Positions 7,942 through 17,170 of a stretch of DNA of 54,112 nucleotides are shown here, piece by piece. Position 1 is the stretch's first letter; each line of letters opens with the position of its first letter. The notes beneath the pieces were generated by a model. The model searched no databases and was not told the origin of the DNA. It worked only from the letters and a program-made list of their open reading frames with translations. Where the stretch lies: positions 1-54,112 of IMG/VR virus record IMGVR_UViG_3300002131_000051. One strand, given 5' to 3'. The position numbers and the translations under genes are program-made. Source of the stretch: a virus.

Positions 7942-8722
7942 TACGTACCCATTAGATCAAACTCCAAGCTTATTAGATAAAGTTATAGGAACTGATGAAG
8001 ATGGATCTGGAGTAACAAGTAACTATTTAATATCTGATATAGTTGGATTAACTCCAGCATCTACTTTAGATGAAGTCTTGTCTGTTGGAAATACATCAGC
8101 TCAAGATATCACACTATCTGGGGTTAGTACATTCTCTGAATTAGCTGTTATTGGAACATTAACAGATGAAAGTGGACTTTCAGGAACAACTGGTCAGGTC
8201 TTATCGTCTGTTGGAACAAATGTAGAATGGATTGATATTCCTGTACAGCCAGTAAATTTAACCTCAGTGTTAAAAGCGTCATCTTTTGTTAATCAGATTC
8301 CTTCTGGATTAGGAGTTCCTCTTCAGGTAACATTTGGATCTGCGCAAGGTACTGTTTCTGATCCTGTGCAAATTGATGAATATGGACTTATTCGATTTAA
8401 TGAAGTTGGTACTTATTTCTTAAGCGGATATGCAAATGTTCAAAGAATAGGTAGTAATGGTGGTTTTTGTCGTTTTTTATATAGATTTTTAGTTAATTCT
8501 TTACAGCATGGAATAACAAAAGGAGTTGATTTAACTAATACAAATGAAATGTTACCTTTAGAAACATCTGAACTTATAGAGGTTACATCTCCTGCAACAG
8601 TTGGTACTTTTGAGATAATGAGAGATTTAGCAGGAGTAAATCAGGGTAGTTTAATTACTCAATCAGCTTCTGCATGGTCGTCCATTCCTTCCGCTTCAAT
8701 TTATATACAGAAATTAAACTAA
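7928..8722 (+). CDS. Tail fibre protein, C1q/TNF-like tip, ISTYPLD N-terminus
   Basis: 264 residues. The N-terminus (MAKISTYPLDQTPSLLDKVIGTDEDGSGVTSNY) is clearly related to that of the gene at 3276. The middle has a SGTTGQVLSSVGTNVEWIDI element typical of fibres. The last 130 residues (FNEVGTYFLSGYANVQRIG...PSASIYIQKLN) have the strand pattern of a C1q/TNF-like trimeric jelly roll often used for receptor binding. Overlap with the preceding gene suggests coupled expression. Two proteins with the same anchor suggest alternative receptor-binding proteins. Confidence 0.7.
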   Translation: MAKISTYPLDQTPSLLDKVIGTDEDGSGVTSNYLISDIVGLTPASTLDEVLSVGNTSAQDITLSGVSTFSELAVIGTLTDESGLSGTTGQVLSSVGTNVEWIDIPVQPVNLTSVLKASSFVNQIPSGLGVPLQVTFGSAQGTVSDPVQIDEYGLIRFNEVGTYFLSGYANVQRIGSNGGFCRFLYRFLVNSLQHGITKGVDLTNTNEMLPLETSELIEVTSPATVGTFEIMRDLAGVNQGSLITQSASAWSSIPSASIYIQKLN

Positions 8723-8723
8723 T

Positions 8724-8948
8724 ATGGATATTAGAAAAATATCTATAGGACCAGACTACAAGTCTGGAGCGATGCACTACATAGTGGGTCAGCAGGTGCT
8801 TGGCTCGTCTTATAAAATACACCTGATAAAGTTAGATATCAATACAATGTATATAAAGATTTGGATTGAGAAAAATGACGAGATACTGTTGTGGAAAGAA
8901 TTCACAGATACAGTCCCAGTATCTATAGAGTACAATATAAACTTCTAG
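8724..8948 (+). CDS. Conserved small phage protein (MDIRKISIGPDYK family)
   Basis: 74 residues starting MDIRKISIGPDYKSGAMHYIVGQ and ending WKEFTDTVPVSIEYNINF. I recognise this as a small protein recurring next to packaging genes in Bacteroidota phages, without a known function. It is predicted as an alpha/beta fold with no membrane segment or catalytic motif. Its start is one base after the preceding stop (TAATATG). Confidence 0.65.
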   Translation: MDIRKISIGPDYKSGAMHYIVGQQVLGSSYKIHLIKLDINTMYIKIWIEKNDEILLWKEFTDTVPVSIEYNINF

Positions 8949-8995
8949 TACCATATAAGTGGTATCTTAGTGGTTGTATAAATTAAATTAAATTA

Positions 8996-9607
8996 ATGAA
9001 ATCACCATTTGACTTTATAGTCAAACCACTTGATGGCAAGAGATATAGTAATATCAAAAAAATTGGTAACGTAGATCTCATTGTAAGCACATCCGAGGAG
9101 GACCATAAATTCTCAAATAGATATGCAGAGGTTATAGATGTTCCGATTGGATATGATGGTCATATAAAATCTGGAGATATACTTCTTGTTCACCATAATG
9201 TATTTAAGTTCTATAATGACATGAGAGGAAACCAAAGAAGTGGCAGAAGCTATTTCAAGGATGACCTATTCTTTGTTGATACCGAACAGTTCTTTATGTA
9301 TTACAATGGAGACGAGTGGAATGCATACGATAGATATTGCTTCATTAAACCTATTCCCCCAGTTGATTCATATATATTTAAACCATTAAGTGAAGAGCCG
9401 CTTATAGGTGAGATGAAGTACCCGAATGATTACTTAAAAAGCAAGGGGGTTATGCCAGGTGACTTGGTTACTTTTATGCCTGGGACTGAGTATGAGTTTA
9501 ATGTTGACGGAGAGAAACTTTATAGAATGTACGACCACCATATAAGTATGGTTATACCTAAATTATTTTGCGATGGATTCAAAGGAAATAAAGTTAAAGA
9601 TAATTGA
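8996..9607 (+). CDS. Conserved protein upstream of terminase genes
   Basis: 203 residues with a recurring beta pattern: GYDGHIKSGDILLVHHNVFKF, then a GDEWNAYDRYCFIKPI segment, then MPGDLVTFMPGTEYEFNVDGEKLYRMYDHHISMVIP. The GD...L/V and final 'Y.MYDHHI.MVI' pattern vaguely recalls GroES-type co-chaperonin barrels, but this is only an impression. The gene overlaps the next one by 35 bases and has a short AAATTAAATTAAATTA leader. It lies immediately upstream of packaging genes, so a role in assembly is plausible but unproven. Confidence 0.55.
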   Translation: MKSPFDFIVKPLDGKRYSNIKKIGNVDLIVSTSEEDHKFSNRYAEVIDVPIGYDGHIKSGDILLVHHNVFKFYNDMRGNQRSGRSYFKDDLFFVDTEQFFMYYNGDEWNAYDRYCFIKPIPPVDSYIFKPLSEEPLIGEMKYPNDYLKSKGVMPGDLVTFMPGTEYEFNVDGEKLYRMYDHHISMVIPKLFCDGFKGNKVKDN

Positions 9608-9854
9608 AGCTGGTCATGCGGCTGTTGAGCAATTAATAAAAGTTGCGAAGGAGTCTATTATAAAGATTGACCCCGAAGATGCATTGTCAGCGGATAGACT
9701 AAAAAACGCAGCGGCTACTAAGAAGCTTGCTATATTTGATGCATTTGAGATACTAAGTAGGATAGAGTCCGAGAAAGAAGCTATAGAGTCAGCATCAGGA
9801 CCAGTAAGTAAGACATATACAAAACAAGGATTTGCAGAACGAAGATCAAAATAG
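9573..9854 (+). CDS. Possible small terminase subunit
   Basis: 93 residues, mostly helical (KLKIIEAGHAAVEQLIKVAKESI..., AADRLKNAAATKKLAIFDAFEILSRIE pattern). The position directly upstream of TerL with 23-base overlap, the size and the helical content fit a small terminase or TerS-like DNA-recognition subunit. I recall close relatives in other Bacteroidota phages in the same place. No helix-turn-helix is obvious, so the call rests on context. Confidence 0.5.
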   Translation: MDSKEIKLKIIEAGHAAVEQLIKVAKESIIKIDPEDALSADRLKNAAATKKLAIFDAFEILSRIESEKEAIESASGPVSKTYTKQGFAERRSK

Positions 9855-12078
9855 TTTATATATACAGCTTGAGAATGTAATACCTAATAGTGTTATATCA
9901 AGCAAGAATAAGGCTAAGTCTTGGGCGTATGGATACGACAAGAAGTATGATGTTATTGTTATATCTAAGACAGGTGAGATTGGAGATATAGTATCAATAC
10001 AGGGTCTTGTTGTTGCGTTACCAAAAACTCCAAAAGAATATATACAAAGAAGTTCAGTCAAGAAGGATCAGTATTGGGAAAGATCTGAACTACCTAATGA
10101 GCTATCAAAGATTCAATCAATATTTCAGTGGAATGAGAAGCCGTCAGAGTTTAAGGATAGATGGGTTGATTACATAGAGTCTGAATTTGACAAAAGAGAG
10201 GATGGTGTTTGGTTTATGAATAATGGAGTTCCAACTTACATCACTGGAGCTCATTATATGTACCTACAATGGGCTAGTATAGATATTGGATACCCAGATT
10301 ATCGAGAAGCAAACAGAGTTCTTTACATCTACTGGGAAGCATGCAGAGCAGATAATAGATCATTCGGCATAGACTACTTGAAGATTAGACGTTCAGGATT
10401 TTCGTTTATGAGTTCTTCTGAGTGTTCTAACATAGGAACGCTTGCTAAAGATGCAAGGGTTGGCATACTTTCAAAGACAGGGGCTGATGCTAAGAAGATG
10501 TTTACCGATAAGGTTGTCCCTATAACAAATAGGCTTCCATTCTTCTTTAAACCTATAAAAGATGGTATGGATAAGCCAAAGACTGAATTGGCGTTTAGAA
10601 TTCCTGCATCAAAGATTACTAAAAAAAATATGTATACCCAAGAGGCTGATGATGTCGAGGGTCTTGACACAACAATAGATTGGAAAAATACAGATGATAA
10701 TAGCTATGATGGTGAGAAATTGCTACTACTGGTTCATGACGAAAGTGGCAAGTGGATTAAGCCAAATAATATTCTTAATAACTGGAGGGTAACAAAGACC
10801 TGTCTACGTTTAGGATCTAAAATTATTGGCAAGTGTATGATGGGTTCGACATCAAATGCATTGTCAAAGGGTGGAGATAACTTCAAGAAGCTATATGAGG
10901 ATTCAAATGTAAATAATCGCAATATGAATGGTCAGACTAAGAGTGGTCTGTACTCGTTGTTCATTCCGATGGAATGGAATATGGAGGGCTTTATTGATAG
11001 ATATGGTATGCCAGTGTTCCGTAGACCTGAGAAACCTGTACTTGGTATTGACAATGAGATGATACACAATGGTGCTATTGACTATTGGGAGGCTGAGGTA
11101 GATTCGCTAAAGAACGATGCTGATGCATTAAATGAATTCTATAGACAGTTTCCTAGAACAGAGTCTCATGCATTTAGAGACGAGAGCAAACTATCCCTAT
11201 TCAACTTAACAAAGATATACCAGCAAATTGACTATAATGACTCATTAATAAAAGACCATCACGTAACCAGAGGTTCATTTTCTTGGAAGGATGGCATAAA
11301 TGATACTAAGGTAATATTTAGTCCAAATAATAGTGGAAGATTTTATATAAGCTGGAATCCAAAAGCACACATGCAAAATAAGATCATAGTTAAGAATGGG
11401 ATTAAGTTTCCAGGAAATGATCATATAGGAGCGTTTGGGTGTGATAGCTACGACATATCAGGTGTGGTTGGAGGAGGAGGATCTAATGGTGCTCTTCATG
11501 GGTTAACTACATACCATATGGATGAAGCTCCAGTTAATACTTTTTTCTTGGAATATATAGCTAGACCACAGACTGCTGAGATATTCTATGAAGACGTATT
11601 GATGGCTTGTGTTTTTTATGGTATGCCGATACTTATTGAGAACAATAAACCTAGACTTCTTTACCATTTTAAAAATAGAGGATATAGGGGTTTTTGTATG
11701 AACAGACCAGATAAACATTACACAAATCTATCTAAGACAGAAAAAGAACTGGGTGGAATACCTAACTCTAGTGAGGATATTAAACAAGCTCACGCATCAG
11801 CTATAGAATCATACATAGAAAAGTACGTAGGCATGGATAATGACGGAACGTATAGAGATGTGGGAGATATGGGAGATATGATATTTATTAGGACATTAGA
11901 AGATTGGGCTAAGTTTGATATTTCAGACAGAACAAAGCATGATGCGTCTATTAGTTCTGGGCTAGCTATAATGGCTACACAGAAAAATCTTTACCTACCG
12001 CAGAAAAAACAATCAAAAATAAAGATTAACTTTGCAAGGTATAGTAATAAAGGAACAATAAGCGAGATAATTAGATGA
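9832..12078 (+). CDS. terL: Terminase large subunit
   Basis: 748 residues; the ATPase-nuclease motor that packages DNA through the portal. The N-terminal ATPase has a deviant P-loop (RRSGFSF, about 186-192) and a clear Walker B LLLLVHDE with Asp303-Glu304. The C-terminal RNase H-like nuclease has candidate metal-binding acids at Asp538 (GCDSYD), Glu603 (LIENN) and Asp704 (KHDAS). The reading frame has no upstream ATG; the first usable start is TTG at 9832, inside the end of the preceding gene. The 3' end overlaps the portal start by 4 bases (ATGA). The family call is strong; the start is less sure. Confidence 0.9.
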   Translation: MQNEDQNSLYIQLENVIPNSVISSKNKAKSWAYGYDKKYDVIVISKTGEIGDIVSIQGLVVALPKTPKEYIQRSSVKKDQYWERSELPNELSKIQSIFQWNEKPSEFKDRWVDYIESEFDKREDGVWFMNNGVPTYITGAHYMYLQWASIDIGYPDYREANRVLYIYWEACRADNRSFGIDYLKIRRSGFSFMSSSECSNIGTLAKDARVGILSKTGADAKKMFTDKVVPITNRLPFFFKPIKDGMDKPKTELAFRIPASKITKKNMYTQEADDVEGLDTTIDWKNTDDNSYDGEKLLLLVHDESGKWIKPNNILNNWRVTKTCLRLGSKIIGKCMMGSTSNALSKGGDNFKKLYEDSNVNNRNMNGQTKSGLYSLFIPMEWNMEGFIDRYGMPVFRRPEKPVLGIDNEMIHNGAIDYWEAEVDSLKNDADALNEFYRQFPRTESHAFRDESKLSLFNLTKIYQQIDYNDSLIKDHHVTRGSFSWKDGINDTKVIFSPNNSGRFYISWNPKAHMQNKIIVKNGIKFPGNDHIGAFGCDSYDISGVVGGGGSNGALHGLTTYHMDEAPVNTFFLEYIARPQTAEIFYEDVLMACVFYGMPILIENNKPRLLYHFKNRGYRGFCMNRPDKHYTNLSKTEKELGGIPNSSEDIKQAHASAIESYIEKYVGMDNDGTYRDVGDMGDMIFIRTLEDWAKFDISDRTKHDASISSGLAIMATQKNLYLPQKKQSKIKINFARYSNKGTISEIIR

Positions 12079-14510
12079 AAGACGTTAAAATAAACATTAC
12101 ATCTTCAGCGTTTCCTGATCAGTTTGCCTCAGACTCAGTGAAATCAAGCGATGAATTCGGTCTTCAGATTGGTCAAGCCATTCAATATGAGTGGTTTAAA
12201 AAAGACGGAAGTGGTAGCAGATACTATAGTCAATGGAAAGAATTTCATAGATTAAGATTATATGCTCGTGGAGAGCAGTCGATTGCGAAATATAAGAATG
12301 AATTATCTGTAGATGGTGACTTGTCTTATCTTAATTTAGATTGGACACCAATTCCTGTGCTTCCTAAATTTATTGACATTGTCGTAAACGGAATGTCTGA
12401 TAGATTATTTAAAGTTAAGGCATACGCTCAAGATGCGATGTCTCAAAATAATAGAAGCTCTTATCAAGATATGATTGAGGGACAGATGGTTGCCAAGCCT
12501 ATTCTTCAAAATATTATGGATAAGACTGGGGCTAATCCCTTTATGACTGATCCAGATGATCTCCCTAGCACAGACGAAGAACTTTCATTGTATATGCAGC
12601 TTAACTATAAGCCTGCAATTGAGATTGCTGAGGAAACTGCTATAAATACATTATTTGATGCCAGTCATTATGATGACATCAGAAAAAGGATTGACTATGA
12701 TATTACTGTACTTGGTATAGGGATAGCGAAGCATGAATTCTTAATGGGTGACGGAGTAAAAATATCTTATGTTGATCCAGCAAATGTTGTATATAGTTAT
12801 ACTGAAGACCCAAACTTCAAGGATTGTTTCTATTGGGGTGAGGTAAAGACAGTATCTGTAAATGAGCTTAGAAAAATAGATACAACCTTAACAAGTGATG
12901 ACTTGAAAGAAATTTCAAAATATAGTCAGAGCTGGGCAGACTACTATAATACATCTCAGATGTATCAGAATGATATATTTAACAATGATACAGCTACGTT
13001 ATTATACTTTAACTATAAGACAACAAAGAATGTTGTATACAAGAAAAAGATTACTGATTCTGGAAATACAAACATGGTTGAGAAGGATGACTCATTCAAC
13101 CCACCTACTGAAATGATGGAGGAAGGAAACTTTGAAAAGGTTTCTAAAGTTATCGATGTATGGTATGAGGGAGTCATGGTAATGGGAACTAACTACCTAT
13201 TGAAGTGGAAGATGGCTGAGAATATGGTTCGACCTAAGTCAGCTAGTCAGTATGCAATGGCGAATTATGTAGCTTGTGCACCAAGAATGTACAAAGGTGT
13301 TATTGAGTCTCTTACGAGAAGAATGATCCCATTTGCTGATTTGATTCAGATGACTCACCTAAAACTTCAACAGGTAATATCAAGAGTTGTTCCTGATGGG
13401 GTATTTATTGATGCTGATGGTTTAAATGAAGTTGACCTCGGTACAGGTGCAGCGTATAGTCCAGAGGACGCATTAAGATTATACTTCCAGACAGGTAGCG
13501 TTATTGGTAGATCGTACACTCAAGATGGCGATTACAATAATGCAAAAGTTCCAATTACTCAGCTTACAGCAAACTCTGGAGCTGCAAAAACTCAGATGCT
13601 GTTAGGAAACTATAACCATTACCTTAATCAGATAAGACAGGTGACGGGTCTTAATGAAGCTAGAGATGGAAGTATGCCAGATCCTAATGCATTAGTTGGT
13701 ATCCAAAAGTTAGCTGCGCTGAATTCAAATACAGCTACTAGACATATTCTTGATTCAAGTCTATATATCTATAGAACATTAGCTGAAGCATTAACGTATA
13801 GAATTGCTGATATATTAGAATACGCTGACTTTAAAGATGAGTTCATAAATCAGATCGGAAAATACAACATAAATATTCTTAATAGCATTAAAGACTTATA
13901 TATCCATGACTTTGGTATTTTTATCGAAGTATCTCCAGATGAAGAGCAAAGATCTCAGCTTGAACAGAATATAAATATGGCTTTATCTAAAGGCGATATT
14001 AATCTTGAGGATGCTATTGATATTCGTGAGATGAGAAATATTAAGCTTGCTAACCAATTGCTTAAGCTTAAACGGAAAGCTAAGCAGGATAGAGAAGAGA
14101 AGATCGCTAAGCAACAACAGGAAATGCAGGGTCAGCTTCAACAACAATCACAACAGATGGCGGCAGAAGCATCTATGCAGAAAATTCAAATGGAAACTCA
14201 ATCTAAGATGCAGTTTAAGCAAGCTGAGATATCTTTTGAAATAGAAAAAATGAAACAAGAAGCTATGCTGAAATCTCAGTTGATGCAAGAAGAGTTTAAT
14301 CTTAATATGCAACTTAGAGGGATAGAGGTAACTGCTCAAAATAAAAGAGAAGAAGATAAAGAGAAAGCTAAGGATAAAAGGATTGGTATTCAGAATACTC
14401 AACAATCAAAATTAATTAACCAACGAAAAAATAATTTGCCACCATTGAACTTTGAATCAAACGAGGATAGTCTTGATGGATTTGACTTAGCAGAATTCAA
14501 TCCTAGATAG
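12075..14510 (+). CDS. Portal protein
   Basis: 811 residues directly after TerL with an ATGA overlap. Size and position match the portal of crAss-like and related podoviruses, the dodecameric ring at the capsid vertex. Features seen: an N-terminal alpha/beta region, a central segment with LTRRMIPFADLIQMTHLKLQQVI, a VTGLNEARDGS loop, and a long Gln/Lys/Glu-rich C-terminal helix (about 660-785, with QQQ and MQ runs) that could form the barrel or crown. It ends in an acidic tail. No enzymatic motif is expected. Confidence 0.85.
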   Translation: MKDVKINITSSAFPDQFASDSVKSSDEFGLQIGQAIQYEWFKKDGSGSRYYSQWKEFHRLRLYARGEQSIAKYKNELSVDGDLSYLNLDWTPIPVLPKFIDIVVNGMSDRLFKVKAYAQDAMSQNNRSSYQDMIEGQMVAKPILQNIMDKTGANPFMTDPDDLPSTDEELSLYMQLNYKPAIEIAEETAINTLFDASHYDDIRKRIDYDITVLGIGIAKHEFLMGDGVKISYVDPANVVYSYTEDPNFKDCFYWGEVKTVSVNELRKIDTTLTSDDLKEISKYSQSWADYYNTSQMYQNDIFNNDTATLLYFNYKTTKNVVYKKKITDSGNTNMVEKDDSFNPPTEMMEEGNFEKVSKVIDVWYEGVMVMGTNYLLKWKMAENMVRPKSASQYAMANYVACAPRMYKGVIESLTRRMIPFADLIQMTHLKLQQVISRVVPDGVFIDADGLNEVDLGTGAAYSPEDALRLYFQTGSVIGRSYTQDGDYNNAKVPITQLTANSGAAKTQMLLGNYNHYLNQIRQVTGLNEARDGSMPDPNALVGIQKLAALNSNTATRHILDSSLYIYRTLAEALTYRIADILEYADFKDEFINQIGKYNINILNSIKDLYIHDFGIFIEVSPDEEQRSQLEQNINMALSKGDINLEDAIDIREMRNIKLANQLLKLKRKAKQDREEKIAKQQQEMQGQLQQQSQQMAAEASMQKIQMETQSKMQFKQAEISFEIEKMKQEAMLKSQLMQEEFNLNMQLRGIEVTAQNKREEDKEKAKDKRIGIQNTQQSKLINQRKNNLPPLNFESNEDSLDGFDLAEFNPR

Positions 14511-14538
14511 GATTTTAAAAGGGAAATATTTTTTTAAG

Positions 14539-14546
14539 TAACTTTG
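14539..14546 (+). promoter_or_regulatory. Promoter -7 element TAACTTTG before scaffold/capsid genes
   Basis: TAACTTTG followed by TAATTAAATTAAATT lies 19 bases upstream of the ATG at 14566. It fits TAnnTTTG and the extended motif shared with 3248 and 7643. It would boost scaffold and capsid transcription. Confidence 0.7.
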
Positions 14547-14565
14547 TAATTAAATTAAATTCAAT

Positions 14566-15666
14566 ATGGAAATTAAAGTAAGAGAATTAGATGGTGTTGA
14601 ACAGAAATCAATGCAAGAGGTTGAACAAGTTTTATTAGATAAGCATGATAGCGAGTTTAATGATGACGGTTCGGATAGTGTGGGCGAAGATAATGTCGAT
14701 GCCGATGAGAAAATAAGTCTTGATGAGCCTAATGATGGCTATGAGATTAAAGAAGAAGACGTTCTTTCATTTATTAAAAATAGATACGGAAAAGAGATCA
14801 ACTCTATAGAAGAATTAACTAGAGAAAGAGAGGAAGCTGAAGAGCTACCTGGAGATGTCTCTGCTTATTTCAAATATAAAAAAGAAACAGGGCGTGGGAT
14901 TGAAGACTTTGTAAAACTAAATAGAGATTTAGATGAAGTAAGTCCAGACAGCTTGTTAAAAGAGTATTTGACTATTACCGAAAAGGGGTTGGATCAAGAT
15001 GATATTGAATCTATGATGGATGAATATGATTATGATGAAGACCTTGACGATGATAGCACAATTAAAAAAGCTAGATTAGCTAAAAAGAAAATGGTTGCTA
15101 AAGCCAAAGATTATTTTGAATCTGAAAAGGAAAAGTACAAAGCTCCTGTTGAGTCAATGGGTGCTTCTGTTTCTAATGAAGATAAACAAAAGATCGAGGA
15201 ATACAACCAGTATGTTAAAGAGTCAATGTCTTTGGGTGAGCAAATGCAACGTAAGGAGCAGTGGTTTAAAGAAAAGACTAGTGAAGTATTCGGAAGTGAG
15301 TTCAAAGGTTTTGAGTTCACGCTTGACGATAACAAACTTGTTTTTACCCCAGGTGATGCAGCTGAGATGAATAAGATTCATAGTGATCCTTCAAACTTTA
15401 CGAAGAAGTTTTTAGGTGAAGATGGTCTCTTAGTCGATCCTGTAGGATACCACAAAGCATTGTCAGTCGCAATGAACCCTGAGAAATTTGCCGAGTTCTT
15501 TTATAAGCAAGGCAAATCAGCAGCAGTTGATGACGTTATGCGTAAGACTAAAAACATAAACATGTCTGAGCAGAATGTACCTCAAAATATTGCTAAGGGG
15601 GGAACGACAATTAGGGAGATTGGACAAGACTCAGGTCGAGGTCTAAAAATTAGGAGTAAAAAATAA
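14566..15666 (+). CDS. Scaffold-like protein
   Basis: 366 residues, strongly charged. Acidic stretches occur near 30-65 and 140-155 (DEYDYDEDLDDD), followed by basic and helical coiled segments (ARLAKKKMVAKAKDYFESEKEKYK) and a basic C-terminus (GRGLKIRSKK). Between portal and capsid genes, this composition is typical of a head scaffolding protein that guides capsid assembly, with the basic tail contacting the capsid protein. No protease motif is seen, so scaffold removal by this protein itself is not supported. It has its own promoter. Confidence 0.7.
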   Translation: MEIKVRELDGVEQKSMQEVEQVLLDKHDSEFNDDGSDSVGEDNVDADEKISLDEPNDGYEIKEEDVLSFIKNRYGKEINSIEELTREREEAEELPGDVSAYFKYKKETGRGIEDFVKLNRDLDEVSPDSLLKEYLTITEKGLDQDDIESMMDEYDYDEDLDDDSTIKKARLAKKKMVAKAKDYFESEKEKYKAPVESMGASVSNEDKQKIEEYNQYVKESMSLGEQMQRKEQWFKEKTSEVFGSEFKGFEFTLDDNKLVFTPGDAAEMNKIHSDPSNFTKKFLGEDGLLVDPVGYHKALSVAMNPEKFAEFFYKQGKSAAVDDVMRKTKNINMSEQNVPQNIAKGGTTIREIGQDSGRGLKIRSKK

Positions 15667-15684
15667 AAACTAAAAAGAAAAATT

Positions 15685-17106
15685 ATGTCAGTACAAGCAG
15701 TACCAGGATACCAATTGCAGCCAAGTGCACAACAAGTTCCTTTGAAGTCAAATTACATTAGTAATTTTGATTTCTTAAATCAATATTTACCAGATACTTA
15801 CGAAAAAGAATTCGAAAGATATGGTAACAGAACAGTATCTTCTTTCTTACGTATGGTAGGAGCAGAGATGCCGACTAACTCTGACCTTATCAAATGGGCA
15901 GAACAAGGTCGTTTACATACTAAGTATGTTGACTGTACAACTACAGTTCTTACAAACTCAGATGTTGCGACATTCACAGTTAATGACACATTGAACCCAG
16001 CTGCATCAGGTGCTATTGCGGTTCGTGCTGGTCAAACACTTATGATCACAGCTAACGCAGGTGGAGCTAACTACAAAGCAATCGTAACAGCAGTAAACAC
16101 TACAGCTGGTACTTTTGATGTAGCATTCTACAATGCAGCTGGTATCACAAATGCAACAGCTACAGATAAATGGTCAATTTTCATCTATGGTTCTGAGTTC
16201 AAAAAAGGAACAAATGGAATGCAGGGTTCTTTGGAAGCTGACGATGAGATCTTCGAGAACTCTCCAATCATCATCAAAGATAAGTATGCAGTATCAGGTT
16301 CTGATATGGCTCAAATCGGATGGGTTGAAGTAACAACTGAGAATGGTGCTAATGGTTATTTGTGGTACATGAAGTCAGAGCACGAAACTCGTTTGCGTTT
16401 CGATGACTACTTGGAAACTGCAATGATCGAAGCTGTTCCTGCTGAAACTGGTTCAGGTGCTGCGGCAACTGCTGGTGATGTTGGTAACAAAGGTTCTGAA
16501 GGTGTATTCTATTCGGTAAACCAACGTGGAAACGTATGGGGTGGTGGTTATCCAACAACATTGGCTGACTTCGATGCTATCGTATCTCGTCTTGACAAAC
16601 AAGGATCAATTGAAGAAAACGCATTATTTGTTGATAGAGCATTTAGCTTTAGCATCGATGATATGTTAGCTGCACAAAACTCTTATGGAGCAGGCGGTAC
16701 TTCTTATGGTTTGTTTGAAAACGACAAAGAAATGGCTTTGAACTTAGGGTTCTCAGGATTCCGTAGAGGTTACGATTTCTACAAATCTGATTGGAAATAC
16801 TTGAACGATCCAACAATGCGTGGTGGTTTGCCAACAGCAGCTGGTTCAGGTAAAGTAAACGGATTGTTAGTTCCAGCTGGATCTACAACTGTTTATGACC
16901 AAATCCTTGGTAAGAACGCAAAACGTCCATTCTTACATGTACGTTACAGAGCTTCAGAAACTGAAGATCGCCGTTACAAAACTTGGATTACAGGTTCAGC
17001 AGGTGGTGCAGAAACATCTGATCTTGATGCAATGGAGGTTAACTTCTTGTCTGAAAGAGCAGTATGTACACTAGGTGCAAACAACTTCTTCTTGTTCCAA
17101 AACTAA
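15685..17106 (+). CDS. Major capsid protein
   Basis: 473 residues downstream of the scaffold gene and followed by a strong terminator, the usual place for the capsid gene. Residues about 88-170 (TTVLTNSDVATFTV...DKWSIFIYGSEF) are beta-rich and look like an inserted domain; the rest fits an HK97-fold length. Codon choice differs from neighbours, with more AAC, TTC, ATC and CGT codons, consistent with very high expression. The leader AAAAACTAAAAAGAAAAATT is A-rich. The HK97 fold is inferred from context, not from an explicit motif. Confidence 0.85.
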   Translation: MSVQAVPGYQLQPSAQQVPLKSNYISNFDFLNQYLPDTYEKEFERYGNRTVSSFLRMVGAEMPTNSDLIKWAEQGRLHTKYVDCTTTVLTNSDVATFTVNDTLNPAASGAIAVRAGQTLMITANAGGANYKAIVTAVNTTAGTFDVAFYNAAGITNATATDKWSIFIYGSEFKKGTNGMQGSLEADDEIFENSPIIIKDKYAVSGSDMAQIGWVEVTTENGANGYLWYMKSEHETRLRFDDYLETAMIEAVPAETGSGAAATAGDVGNKGSEGVFYSVNQRGNVWGGGYPTTLADFDAIVSRLDKQGSIEENALFVDRAFSFSIDDMLAAQNSYGAGGTSYGLFENDKEMALNLGFSGFRRGYDFYKSDWKYLNDPTMRGGLPTAAGSGKVNGLLVPAGSTTVYDQILGKNAKRPFLHVRYRASETEDRRYKTWITGSAGGAETSDLDAMEVNFLSERAVCTLGANNFFLFQN

Positions 17107-17119
17107 GAGGAATTAATAA

Positions 17120-17152
17120 AAGGGGGTGGGCAGTCTGCCCCCTTATTTTTTT
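17120..17152 (+). terminator. Intrinsic terminator after major capsid gene
   Basis: AAGGGGG (17120-17126) pairs with CCCCCTT (17138-17144) around an 11-base loop that can itself fold (GGGCA/TGCCC). TATTTTTTT follows. No recognised promoter lies between it and the next gene, so some read-through is likely. Confidence 0.85.
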
Positions 17153-17170
17153 AAATTTTAATTATATCAA

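Noticed and set aside
8949-8964. TACCA/TGGTA hairpin after the 8724 gene
   Set aside because: 5-bp stem with AT-rich loop and no T run; likely chance.
10381-10410. Deviant Walker A in TerL suggesting an inactive ATPase
   Set aside because: RRSGFSF-type P-loops are recalled from related Bacteroidota phage terminases, and Walker B and nuclease acids are intact.
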